DNA from: Lingula anatina
Lineage: Eukaryota > Brachiopoda > Lingulata > Lingulida > Lingulidae
DNA: 58,122 bases
Direction: 5' to 3'
Assembly: GCF_001039355.2 (NCBI RefSeq)
Contig: NW_019775469.1
Coordinates: 126,001 to 184,122 of the forward strand
This document shows positions 49,601 to 58,122 of this stretch, piece after piece. The notes beneath the pieces were generated by a model. The model did not search any database, was not told the DNA's origin, and was given only the letters and a program-made list of their open reading frames with translations. The first letter of the stretch is position 1; every line of letters starts with the position of its first letter. The position numbers and the translations under genes are program-made.

Positions 49601-52600
49601 TACTGAAGCTGCTAGGGGGTAATCAATTATCATTTAGCAGCTTCAGTAGGCATGCCAGACATCTAAGCCACTGAAATCAATTTGGCAAGAAACCTCTCGA
49701 AGATGGATCGATCCTGTTAGATCAATCTAGGTATGGGAACCTAGTCTTACACCCCCTGTAAATGGACGGCCAAATTACAGATTCACATTTTGGACTCCCT
49801 TTACCCTACATCCTGGGAAGACCCCTGTGTGGGATCAATGTTAAACAGGGTTTCACAATCTCCGTGTTTGTTGATATGGTGCCTTACCTTGACAGCAAGT
49901 AAATGTCCTGTGCCCTTATGCTTCATTTTAACAACATGGCCACACGTCCCTTGACCCAGTTCAATCATGGGTTCAAGGTCAACTATTTTACTTTTAATTT
50001 TCTGAAACAGATAAAATTTTAAAAATGCAAAGTTGTGAGTAGAAAGAGTTTTAAAATACACTGAATTCAGATGAAGCTCTAAATCAGGATAATATATTGC
50101 ACAAATGTAGTGTGGAAAATGGAATGACTGTCAAAAGTATTCAATACAACTGTTCAGTTAAATTTTAGTCTAATTGGATATCTGAACTACAAATGAATGT
50201 TATCTTGAGTTGTTGGATTATGTAAACAAGATTATAATTGAATCAGTATACTCCTAGTACTTACTTGACCATTAAAGTGTAAAATCCCTGCCTGTTTCAT
50301 AATCTCATGATATTTCTGTTCTATGTCAACACTGAAAAGACAATTAGAATCACAATTATAAATTATACATGTGTACTTGTAATAGTCATTGACAATAAAT
50401 TACAGCTCCTTATGAATAATGGAGAAAGGCCAATGTAATCATGTTTACTGATCCTTAAAATTCTATGTGCATTTTGCATGCAGTGCCTCCGTTTTGAGAC
50501 CTTTAAGGTGACACTGTATGGTGAAAAGTTGTCACTATTATCACTAAATTATCACAAAATGTAAACTTATAAGTTAAATTTCGAATTCCCAAATGCTGTT
50601 TTCTTAGGGTAGCTGAAAACCATGCCTTCTGACCCATAAGCATGGAAAGGTTTAAGTTAGCAGAAATGATTTTCTCATGACAAAAGGAAATGCATCTAGA
50701 CTTCAAAGAAATCACATTGCTTTGAAAAATATAATTATTCACTTTTCTTGGGTATGATAGAGTGCAGTAACTGATATTCAAATATTGAGAATTGGATGTC
50801 ATGAGCCTGCCTAATGACTGTATCTTTTATGCACAGCTAGACATAGGTAAAAATCTACATATCTAACCCTAGACTTAACCAACACATAATTACAACAAAA
50901 CAGCGTGCAATGAACAGAAGTATTACTGGCACATCACATCACCATGCAATCTCTCATCTATTCTCTCATCTGCAAGACATTTTTTAAAATAATGTCAATG
51001 GGTTTTTAAATCAACACAAGAACACATCCATTGCCTATAAAACCAGATAATTCCTACCATCAAAATAATGATCACATCTGATAGACACAGTTTGTCTCAC
51101 CTGTCTAAAGGTTTTGTAGTCTGTGGGGAGGTGGCCCATTCAAACCTCTGCCTTGTCCTTGTGTGAGGAGGAGCTGAGCCTGGCCGGGATATAGTGGGAC
51201 CAAAACCAGCTGTGTGGAAATTGATTATAATGAGCACAATGAAGATCCAGATCCAATTATCAATTGCTAGTATTTTTTTACTTAAATATATTTCATTTAA
51301 ATCATATCAAGTGGGATTGACAGGTAAAAAATGAGTTCTTTCATACAGAATCAGCATCATTATAATTACTTGATAAGTATGTTAACTTTTTTTTACAACA
51401 TTACTTGGAGAGCTATATAATGCTGAATATACTAAAGATTATGGTGCTCAGGTGATAGATCAAAACCATATTATTAAAACCAGTAATTATAATCATAAGT
51501 ACGATTTGCAACAGAATTTCCTCGTCTTGGATATAGTTCATACAATATAGTTTTCCAACAAATTGTCATTACTTGGGAGAAAAGGTCCTGCACAAAAATT
51601 ATCTGCCAAAGCTTTACATATCATTTGTTTCAACTTTTCTCCTTACCAGTGCAAATATGACCACTAAATCTTTTTCATTGAAAAGGTAATAATTGAAAAC
51701 AGGTGTGTGAAGGCTTACACATCAAACAAAGCCCCTTTTGTTTAGATAAACCACTTCCAACTGCCATCATTTTATCAATTATTAGCAGAGTTAAAAAGTC
51801 CATTTCTCATTTGTGTAGAAAGTATGGCTCACTGAGATGATAATAAATGGTGTTCGCATATTTTTTAAGTCTCAAGTACTTCAAACCTTTTTCGTAACAG
51901 AGTATAATATTAAGTTAATAAAACTGGTCAGTCCTTTAAGATTTGAAGACTTTCTCATAAATAGTCCAACCAGTTAAAGGTTTGAAAACTAATTTTGCAG
52001 TTGCAAGTCTACTAGGCTGCTGCACAATAAAAAAATGATGGTCAAAATGAAGTGAGTCAGGTGGATAAGACTTGAAGAAATCAAATGTATAAGTATAATG
52101 CATGCATACATACATTCTAAAGTCATCCAGTTGACTTGACCACTTTTCTGGCACATGTATATAGAAAAGGACACGCGGATGCTCAAACATTAATCTGATA
52201 ACATTTAATTATTCTTTATGCTGCACAAAACCATTGTACATAAATAGTTCACAGATTGATACCACTACTCAAAAGTCCAGCACAGTTACCTAGCCCTTCA
52301 GGCTAAATGGCTGAAGACTGAAGAAGACTTGTATCAAAGACCTCGAGAGATGAAGAAGAATGTCACAAATTTGTACCCTGAATCTGGCTCTGACAGCTTG
52401 GGTTGGTAAGTTTCCACATTAATGATAATAAAAAAAGGATTAATGGCATGTTTGACTCCAAGATAACACGGGGAAGTATTGTAAAGAATGCAAATGCAAT
52501 ATTTGCGCAATATTTCCTCGGGCCAAAATAAGGGGATTCCCTAGAGAATTTATTTTTGTCTCTGTAAAAAAACCGAGCCAGAAGAATTTTTTTATTTTGT

Positions 52601-52814
52601 TATCATTTTTGTCTAACTCTTAACAAAAACACCTACTTGGTCTCTGTCTCCTTGGGCTCTCTATGTGAAGTCCGAAGTTTCTAGGTGTGCGATCGCGTCT
52701 GTGGGACTCATTTTCAGCTTGCAGTCGCCTTTCTAAGTCATTCAATTTGTTTTGAAAGGCACTCGTCGCCATTTTGACTGAATCATGTGATTTTAGCACT
52801 TTATTCTTAGCCAT
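40523..52814 (-). CDS. MAP2K7: Dual-specificity MAP kinase kinase 7 (MKK7)
   Basis: Twelve exons splice to 420 residues, against 419 in human MKK7. MKK7 phosphorylates Thr and Tyr of the JNK activation loop in stress and cytokine signalling. Visible features: an N-terminal JNK-docking region with a basic cluster then LHI (residues about 40-55); [14 protein letters not shown] before the kinase domain; P-loop GQGTCG (134-139); catalytic Lys K156 in AVK; HRD loop with D250 and K252 in DIKPSN; DFG at 268-270; activation segment SKAKT with S278 and T282, the sites hit by upstream MAP3Ks; then APE (292-294). The long identical run through the activation loop separates MKK7 from MKK4, MKK3 and MKK6. 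Two in-frame Mets (1 and 15) are possible starts. The second aligns with the human N-terminus ([14 protein letters not shown]). The first intron is 1.4 kb and the largest, between exons 7 and 8, is 3.8 kb. The gene is head to head with FPGS. Confidence 0.96.
40983..41028 (-). CDS. MAP2K7: MAP2K7 exon 11
   Basis: A 46-base micro-exon reading [15 protein letters not shown], the conserved C-terminal RKRPKY segment of MKK7. Confidence 0.94.
41263..41405 (-). CDS. MAP2K7: MAP2K7 exon 10
   Basis: 143 bases, reading [20 protein letters not shown], then an EEDPPLLP segment and FQSFVKEC. Ends two bases into the Cys codon at donor gtgagt. Confidence 0.95.
41495..41700 (+). mobile_element. RTE-type retroposon tail
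   Basis: Contains aatttcatcaaaatcggtcc, ataactttttgagttat, gacagacagacaaa and the terminal taacctccttggcggaggtaa, a 3' tail that I recognise from RTE-type non-LTR elements and their SINE partners in many animals. The left end (acctctgccaagg) is inverted relative to the right (ccttggcggaggt). It lies in MAP2K7 intron 9, antisense to the gene. Confidence 0.6.
43406..43486 (-). CDS. MAP2K7: MAP2K7 exon 9
   Basis: 81 bases, phase 0. Starts [20 protein letters not shown] and ends WSLGITL: the APE helix and the start of the alpha-F region. Confidence 0.96.
43554..43615. repeat. (GT)n-rich tract
   Basis: Interrupted atgtgtgt and tgcatccatgtg repeats in MAP2K7 intron 8. Confidence 0.8.
44028..44155 (-). 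CDS. MAP2K7: MAP2K7 exon 8: catalytic and activation loops
   Basis: 128 bases completing [13 protein letters not shown], then [19 protein letters not shown] and [10 protein letters not shown]. This block identifies the gene as MKK7. Confidence 0.97.
47915..47966 (-). CDS. MAP2K7: MAP2K7 exon 7: up to HRD
   Basis: 52 bases reading [17 protein letters not shown]. The Asp codon of HRD is split with exon 8. Confidence 0.95.
48312..48419 (-). CDS. MAP2K7: MAP2K7 exon 6: hinge region
   Basis: 108 bases, phase 0. Reads [19 protein letters not shown], the hinge, then [14 protein letters not shown]. Confidence 0.95.
48729..48848 (-). CDS. MAP2K7: MAP2K7 exon 5
   Basis: 120 bases, phase 0. Reads [20 protein letters not shown], almost identical to human MKK7, then [15 protein letters not shown]. 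Includes the alpha-C helix. Confidence 0.95.
49454..49792. repeat. 40-bp direct repeats flanking MITE copy C
   Basis: The sequence ccctgtaaat...ccaaattacagattcacattttgg occurs just left (about 49456-49495) and just right (about 49755-49793) of MITE copy C. This suggests a local duplication containing or created around the insertion. Confidence 0.65.
49496..49742 (+). mobile_element. MITE family 1, copy C with internal foldback
   Basis: About 247 bp in MAP2K7 intron 4. Ends are GGGACCATTCCCA and TATGGGAACC. Its centre is a foldback: an arm around 49586-49614 (agatgtctgtc...cctactgaagctgcta) is repeated inverted around 49636-49665. Shares the gggggtaat core with copies A and B. Confidence 0.72.
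49888..50001 (-). CDS. MAP2K7: MAP2K7 exon 4: P-loop and catalytic Lys
   Basis: 114 bases, phase 0 both ends. Carries [19 protein letters not shown] and ends at AVK, the ATP-binding Lys. Confidence 0.95.
50265..50331 (-). CDS. MAP2K7: MAP2K7 exon 3
   Basis: 67 bases reading [17 protein letters not shown] then HFNGQ, closely matching the segment just before the human MKK7 kinase domain. Ends in phase 0. Confidence 0.92.
51101..51209 (-). CDS. MAP2K7: MAP2K7 exon 2: proline-rich linker
   Basis: 109 bases, acceptor ccacacag, donor gtgaga. Encodes a Pro/Arg/Thr-rich linker ending SPQTTKPLD. Assigned by phase, position and splice sites rather than strong similarity. Confidence 0.85.
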
Positions 52815-53280
52815 GATAAGCGATGAAGATATACTTAAATATGCATTAAATTGCAGTTAAATATATTCATTGGAGTAATTTTCTGTAAAGATTCCGAGAA
52901 ACTGCTCATTTTTGATTCAGAAATTGAAATCGAATTTACATAATAACTATATAACAAAAGTAAGTCTGAGAAAAGCTCGCTAGCTCTGTATGTGTTGAGT
53001 GAGGTGCGCTGTCCGTGTGGTCGCAGCAATATCATTTCCAATGTGCGATTTCCAGTGAGTTATTAGGGAAAAGAAGTCCTTTCTCAGATTAATGATGAAG
53101 TGTTTGACTTCCTCACTGCGCGCCTCGAGAGTGACAAAATCATATGAGGTAATAATCCGATCACACTTTATCCATCGTTTGCTACTGAAATGAGGTCTGT
53201 GTACATACTACAACCACGTGGCCCGACAAAACAAACTTCGTCGGTATCCGAATAAGTCCGGTTTTTATTTATCTTTACAT
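52620..53280. promoter_or_regulatory. CpG-rich promoter region of MAP2K7
   Basis: CpG is frequent here (gcgatcgcgtc, gcgctgtccgtgtggtcgc, ctgcgcgcctcgag) while both flanks are CpG-poor. It covers MAP2K7 exon 1 and the sequence just upstream, as expected for an unmethylated promoter. No clear TATA box is seen. Confidence 0.55.
52637..52814 (-). CDS. MAP2K7: MAP2K7 exon 1: N-terminus and JNK docking
   Basis: From the first Met to donor gtaggt, leaving one base. Holds the helical [18 protein letters not shown] segment and a basic docking motif [13 protein letters not shown]. The first 14 residues ([14 protein letters not shown]) have no counterpart in the human protein, so translation may start at residue 15. 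Confidence 0.85.
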
Positions 53281-53436
53281 CTGCTGCCAATCCTGTAAAG
53301 AAGGGCCAGTAGAACTTCTCAAAGGGTAGAAGAGGTTATTTGTACATATTGCATTTAGCATAATATATTAATGATTTCGAGAAGATAAAAATCAATTTAG
53401 TAATCCAAAATTAACCATCGTTCAGATGGGGTCATA

Positions 53437-53589
53437 CTAAAATACGCAAACTGCGAAGTCCGCGAAAACCTCAAGTTGTATCATTACAACTGCAAATATT
53501 CGGCTAATTTGTGGAGAACATCGAATGTTGGTAGTTTTTATGAGGTTTTCGCCGATCAACTTTTGGTTTTCGCGGTTTGCGTATTTTGG
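53437..53589. mobile_element. TA-flanked MITE
   Basis: About 153 bp with long inverted ends: CTAAAATACGCAAACTGCG on the left and gcggtttgcgtattttgg on the right, followed by further pairing of cgcgaaaacc with ggttttcgcg. A TA dinucleotide flanks each end, as for Tc1/mariner-type insertions. Sits about 600 bp upstream of MAP2K7. Confidence 0.65.
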
Positions 53590-54617
53590 TAGGACCGGTT
53601 CAGATATATGTGACCGAGTTTTTGACCTGGTCATCAACTGGTCATGACATGGGAATGGGAGATCTGCACTGACCCGGATACAAGTTGTTATGATAATTTA
53701 ACTTGATTGGGCTGGTCAGATCTGGATAAAAGTGTAATGGAACTTAACTTGGAGAAGACAGAGGAGTCTTTAGAGTCTCAGAGCATGGTAGTTATTGGTT
53801 AAGAGACTCGGGGAGTAATTTAATAGTTTTGAATACCTTCTACTAAACATGTAGTATTTAATTTTGGTAAATCTAAAGTGGTGACTTTCCTATAACTGGA
53901 GTTCATTGTTCTGTTCAGTCGTTTAGATAATAAATTTGATGAAGAGTATGTACAAGTATAAATGACTTTTATTCAGTATTAGCAAGCTATTGTTTTATTC
54001 TCCTTTTAAGATTGATTTTTTAAAGAAAAATGTTTTGAAAAAGTCTGTTCTACTCTGTGGTAAAAATAAAGTTTAGTGAACTATTTTTAGCTCAACTGTA
54101 GTCTGATTTTGTCTATCTTTGTTAATTTGTACATCTACTTCTATGATTTGTAACATAACCAACTTATTTTACTGTTAGTGGTTATTAGAATTTTATTAAT
54201 AAATATTTAGTTATTATAGTTACTGTGATTTATGTTTATTACTTTATAGAGTGTCCTAAATTCCTAATTCTCATGGAGATCATTCCAGTAAAAAGTGAAC
54301 ATTTGGGTCACATCAATGTCGTACACGTTTTGTGTAATATTTGCATAATTTTGACTTGCCCCATTATTTTCACCATTTAAATAAGTGCCTTCCATTATTG
54401 AAAGAACAGTAATTTAAAAGTGGTGTAAAAAGCAAATATCACGCAAAGTTTGTGTGTCACTGACATCACATTCACTTTTTAATGTAATGACCCATACTTG
54501 TCATTAGATTTTTCGTCTTTTTCTTAGTACTTTTGGAAGAATGCCTTAAAATATATAAATATAAAATGCTTGATGAAAAAGATTTAAACCCTAAGCTGCA
54601 AAAGAGGATTTTTATTA

Positions 54618-54840
54618 GACCCCATTCCCATAGATTTTAGATCGATCTATCCCTGTGGGGAGTCTCACTAGATTACTGTCAGCTTAGCCGTCTTAAGTGT
54701 CTGTCCTGCCTACTTAAAGCTGTAAGGGGGTAATTAACTATGGTGTGCTCGGCTGACTGCAATTTAGCGTGAACCCCCAGGGAGTTAGGTCAAACTAAAT
54801 CTAAATCTCTGGATTGATCTAAATCTCTGGGAATGCACCC
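54618..54840 (+). mobile_element. MITE family 1, copy B
   Basis: About 223 bp upstream of FPGS. Ends are ACCCCATTCCCATAGAT and ATCTCTGGGAATGC. Internal atcgatctatcc and gtctgtcctgcctactt...gggggtaatta match copies A (inverted) and C. Confidence 0.72.
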
Positions 54841-55153
54841 TTAGATTACATGTATACTGTATATAATACTATTTAAATGCTAGCAAGATAATTGCTTATG
54901 AAATATTGTTATTCATTTGTAGTAAATTATAACAGCTGGTTTGGTGCATTGCTTTGTGCATATTCGAGCATTTCAGATGGTATTTGCTTGGGTTTAATAT
55001 CTTGGTTAGTGGTGCAAAGCACTTTTTCATATAGCACACTCTTCCTATGTATCATTGTATTCCTTTATTTGAACTTAAACTGTTACTTTAAACAAAGGGA
55101 TATTGATTAAAACACCAGTATCGGTCGGTGCATCATTTCAGACGCCATGGAGG

Positions 55154-55231
55154 ATGTTTCAGAGGTGCCAGTCCTACTTTCAGGCTGTTTCTACGCAAGG
55201 CACCAAGATTTGCCCAAAACCAACTTTAGAT
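55154..55231 (+). CDS. FPGS: FPGS putative exon 1: leader
   Basis: 26 codons from [15 protein letters not shown] to PTLD, then donor gtaagt in phase 0, matching the phase-0 start of exon 2. An overlapping ATG at 55147 opens another frame (MEDVSEVPV) that does not join in phase. Composition fits a mitochondrial leader, but there is no direct homology. Confidence 0.45.
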
Positions 55232-57937
55232 GTAAGTGGAGGGTGATGGTGCATGTTACTGTCTACACATATACTTTATTTCTATGCTATGTTATATATA
55301 CCTGCACATGAACNGAAATTCATGGCACTTTACCGTAATAACAGATGTAAGAAATTTCCCCCAAGTGAGAATTATATGGCATTTCTCCTTTCATAAATAT
55401 TTCAGTTTAAATGATAAGTAACTTGCATCAAGATAAGAGTTAAAAGTCTAAAAAAGAATTGCATTCATGATTTATTTTAAATGTGCAGCAGGTGTGCTGC
55501 ATATTATTGAGGAAACAAACTAGTGAGACCATGGCATGTTAAGAACAATCATTAATTTTATAAACATAAAACAGTCAATTTAGCATCTCCACTTAACTAG
55601 ACTAGACTCCATCATGGAATTTAAATCAGATTACACAGTGGTATAGTAAATTTTAGTCAGATGCTAAAATATATTCTATTTCAGCTGAATGTATATTTGG
55701 TGGTGTTCAAATTTTTGATTTGGACAACATTTGTAAAAAAAAAAGTTAACCATGTATTGAACTGTAGTGGGGTTCACATTGAGGGTTCCTACTTGCAATT
55801 TTTCTTTTCTTTTTTTTTTTTTTTACGTCAGTGATAGAATTTCTGGTTAATGTTAGGAAGTTTATTGGAACACACCTAATCACCATCCTTTTATGACTGT
55901 TTCATTTTCTCCAGTTAGATGACATTGATAAGCTGAACGTCATCCATGTCAGTGGAACAAAAGGGAAGGGTTCCACATGTGCTTTCTGTGAAAGTATTTT
56001 ACGTGCTCATGGGTATAAAACTGGTTTCTACAGGTATGTACACATTCTATCAAGGGAAAATTGAATTGAAATTTGGTAAATAAGGTTAATGGCCTACTAT
56101 ACAATAAGAACTGCCCAAAGATACTTGACTGGGGACATTTGATTTTATTATGAATTCCAAAGAAACGAATACATCTGCTGTTTTGAATTTTAAAAGAAAC
56201 AAAATTCATCGGCTGCAACCGGATATTCCTTGATATTTAGATATGGCCATGATTAAAACTTCTGGACTTATTCAATGTCAAAAATTAACATTTTTTTGAG
56301 CAGTTCCCCTCACCTTGTCGAGGTCAGAGAAAGGATCCGGCTCAATGGGCTTCCTCTTTCTAAGGATATGTTCACTGACTACTTCTGGCAGTGTTATAAC
56401 AAACTAATAGAAGGAAAGGTAAGTCAGACTGGAAACTCTGGCACATTTCTTAATTCATAATTTCTGAATAAATATTTAATGTTACTAATGATTTTTTTTT
56501 TCATTTTAGAACCCATCCTATTGTAATATTTTTATATTTGAATTTCGTACTGTAATATAAAGTCAGCAGTTTTCTTTTTTTTTTTCTCAGGACAGTGATG
56601 GAGGAAGCATGCCATCTTACTTTAAATTCTTGACTGTTATGGCTTTCAAGGTGTTTGTTCAAGAAAAGGTATTTCATAAAAAAAACTTTATTTTAATTTG
56701 TATAATAGTTTTATAAATAAAGCATTTGCAGCATAGTGTTTTTCTTGTACTTAAAAGTTTTAAAAAATATAATAACATCCACATTGCTCTAGGATGTAGC
56801 AGTGTTTTTAAAAACTACATAACATGGTTGACATTTTGTAGAACATTCACATAAAGTACAGTCTTTTCAGTAATTCAAATTCTCATATAGATACTTTTCT
56901 TTTTTCTCTGTAGGTAGATGTAGCTGTGATTGAAGTCGGAATAGGAGGCCAATATGATTGCACAAATATTGTCAGGTAAATAGGCACATGGGTTCTTAAT
57001 TGTTGCTATTCTAACAGTCATAGCTGCAATAGTTCCACATTCTAATTCCATTAAGAGAAGACTCCAAAATTAAAAACTAAGAACTCGTATTGTATGGCTT
57101 CATAGGTCAAAGGTTTGTCAGGGTTTTATTTTGCTACTTTGGTTATTGAGATAGTGAAATTTGCAGGGAAATGAATCTATTGTTACACAGAGGTCTGGTG
57201 CTCATTTTGTGCCTTTCAATTTTAGTTCATTTGTATTCTCAACAGTATGAATGCGGCATGCAAGTTGCCTTCAAACTATAATTTTGGAGGGCTTGGACCA
57301 TTTCTTGTGTTTTTTGAACCAACTGTTTTTGACCCAAAATAACTTTTAAGTGTCTACCAGATTTCAAGATTGATATTGTACAGTTAATTTTGTTATTAAA
57401 GAGATGTTCACTGGAACATAAAAAATAGCCATAGATCAGGTAATATCTTATTTTCATTTTTGCAGGAAACCAGTGGTGTGTGGAATAACATCTCTTGGTA
57501 TAGACCATGTCAGTATTTTAGGAGATACAATTGAAAAGATAGCCTGGCAGAAAGCAGGGATAATGAAGGTGCCACATATTACATATTCAATTAAATATTA
57601 AAATCACAGTAGGGAATTTATGGACATACTACAAATACTGCTCTATTGTTGGCTATTAAAGAATGGTAGTAATTTGTTATCATCCTAAGCCTTTCAACTG
57701 CCATAAGTTTCCTGTAAGAAATGGTTGAAATTATTTGGGTTTGGGGTATATTTTCTTTACCTTGTATTCAAAGAGTTCAATTTCAATTTACAATATTGAA
57801 GATTTGCTTTTGGCCATGTTAATGAATGAAGCCTTGCAACATTTCCATCTAATATCCAGCCTGGTTGCCCAGCAGTTACAGTTCCCCAGCCAGGAGATTC
57901 TTTACAAGTCATAAACCAGAGAGCTAAAGAGATAGGA
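55154..57937 (+). CDS. FPGS: Folylpolyglutamate synthase, 3' end beyond window
   Basis: Adds glutamates to folates, trapping them in cytosol and mitochondria for one-carbon metabolism. Exons: 55154-55231, 55915-56033, 56304-56418, 56591-56668, 56914-56975, 57466-57568 and 57860-57937, all with GT-AG borders and consistent phase. Diagnostic blocks are the Mur-ligase/FolC P-loop in [44 protein letters not shown], and [20 protein letters not shown] followed by QKAGIMK, each aligning with the human enzyme. The ATP-binding and folate-loop regions are present. The C-terminal domain lies off the right edge. Exon 1 would give a basic N-terminus ([10 protein letters not shown]), perhaps a mitochondrial leader, but is assigned only by phase and donor. 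The conserved N-terminal helix normally before LDDIDKLN (ALNTLQTN-like in vertebrates) was not found. An ambiguous base (n) at 55314 sits in the same intron. Confidence 0.93.
55314..55314. other. Ambiguous base (n)
   Basis: A single n in the first FPGS intron, marking an unresolved base in the assembly or a polymorphic site. Confidence 0.95.
55915..56033 (+). CDS. FPGS: FPGS exon: P-loop
   Basis: 119 bases, acceptor ttctccag. Reads [20 protein letters not shown], then [26 protein letters not shown] is the ATP-binding loop. Confidence 0.95.
56304..56418 (+). CDS. FPGS: FPGS exon: SSPHLV block
   Basis: 115 bases. Completes the Ser codon, then [20 protein letters not shown], the conserved folate-binding region, and [12 protein letters not shown]. 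Confidence 0.95.
56591..56668 (+). CDS. FPGS: FPGS exon: SYFKFLT block
   Basis: 78 bases, phase 0 both ends. Reads [20 protein letters not shown] then VFVQEK, matching the YFRFLTLMAF region of vertebrate FPGS. Confidence 0.94.
56914..56975 (+). CDS. FPGS: FPGS exon: EVGIGG block
   Basis: 62 bases reading [20 protein letters not shown], a signature of FolC and FPGS enzymes with a catalytic Glu. Confidence 0.95.
57466..57568 (+). CDS. FPGS: FPGS exon: GIDH block
   Basis: 103 bases reading [20 protein letters not shown], then [14 protein letters not shown]. The His of GIDH and the Lys of QKAGI belong to the conserved active-site region of the family. Confidence 0.95.
57860..57937 (+). CDS. FPGS: FPGS exon: last in window
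   Basis: 78 bases, phase 0. Reads [20 protein letters not shown] then RAKEIG and donor gtaagt. The gene continues past the right edge. Confidence 0.9.
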
Positions 57938-58122
57938 GTAAGTGCATGTAGAGATGTAGAAAAAATGAGAATGATGTGAGTAGAATTGCCAGCCATTATT
58001 ATTCAGCAGTTTAAAAAAAGTGTCAAAAAGCACCAAATTTCAGGAAATAATTTGTTAAATTAAGTAGGTCTATTTTATTTTAAATTTGCTGTTGTTGTTG
58101 TTGAAAGTTATGTTTGTTCAAT

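Larger units (their letters stand above)
52815..55153. other. Head-to-head intergenic region, MAP2K7 and FPGS
   Basis: About 2.3 kb between the two start codons. Holds the CpG-rich stretch next to MAP2K7, a TA-flanked MITE at 53.4 kb and a second MITE at 54.6 kb. No other gene is seen. Confidence 0.6.

Noticed and set aside
1-58122. tRNA, rRNA, CRISPR or full retroelement coding sequence
   Set aside because: I found no tRNA-like arm pattern, rRNA core, regularly spaced repeat-spacer array, or reverse transcriptase or transposase motif on either strand.

Overview
The window is nuclear DNA of a non-vertebrate animal. Its genes are split by many GT-AG introns, and it carries MITE-like elements, (GA)n, (TAA)n and poly-G tracts, and one RTE-type retroposon tail. 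It holds no operons, CRISPR arrays or prokaryotic signals. The protein sequences and the patchy CpG content fit a marine invertebrate, plausibly a lophotrochozoan such as a mollusc. The phylum is inference.

Three protein-coding genes can be read by joining exons with consistent splice phases. (1) On the minus strand, from 34272 down to at least 739 and off the left edge: a secreted protein with a signal peptide, one von Willebrand factor A (VWA) domain with a complete MIDAS metal site, and at least four thrombospondin type 1 (TSP1) repeats. Its first intron is about 28.5 kb. (2) On the minus strand, 52814 to 40523: a complete 12-exon MAP2K7 (MKK7), the JNK-pathway MAP kinase kinase, 420 residues. 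(3) On the plus strand, from about 55154 off the right edge: FPGS (folylpolyglutamate synthase), seven exons visible. MAP2K7 and FPGS are head to head across about 2.3 kb, with a CpG-rich stretch at the MAP2K7 start.

The most striking observation is inside the giant first intron of the VWA/TSP1 gene. Two further short minus-strand exons (24316-24426 and 17353-17448) each encode Met, a signal peptide and a short mature segment, and each ends in a consensus donor in phase 0. That is the phase needed to join the VWA exon, as the 34-kb first exon does. Predicted signal cleavage leaves Gln at the mature N-terminus in all three. This looks like a set of alternative first exons, each with its own promoter, that swap the leader and N-terminal peptide of one VWA/TSP1 protein. 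Transcript data are needed to prove it.

The window also splits into two base-composition domains. From the left edge to about 38 kb CpG is common (about 41 in a 960-bp hand count). Over MAP2K7 and FPGS it is scarce (about 7 in 960 bp), apart from the CpG-rich stretch near 52.6-53.3 kb. This is the pattern expected when broadly expressed genes have methylated bodies and a tissue-restricted gene does not. Between genes and in introns there are three copies of one MITE family (13.4, 49.5 and 54.6 kb), a GGATA-rich MITE at 36.5 kb, a TA-flanked MITE at 53.4 kb, a hAT-like MITE at 22.8 kb and several short tandem duplications.
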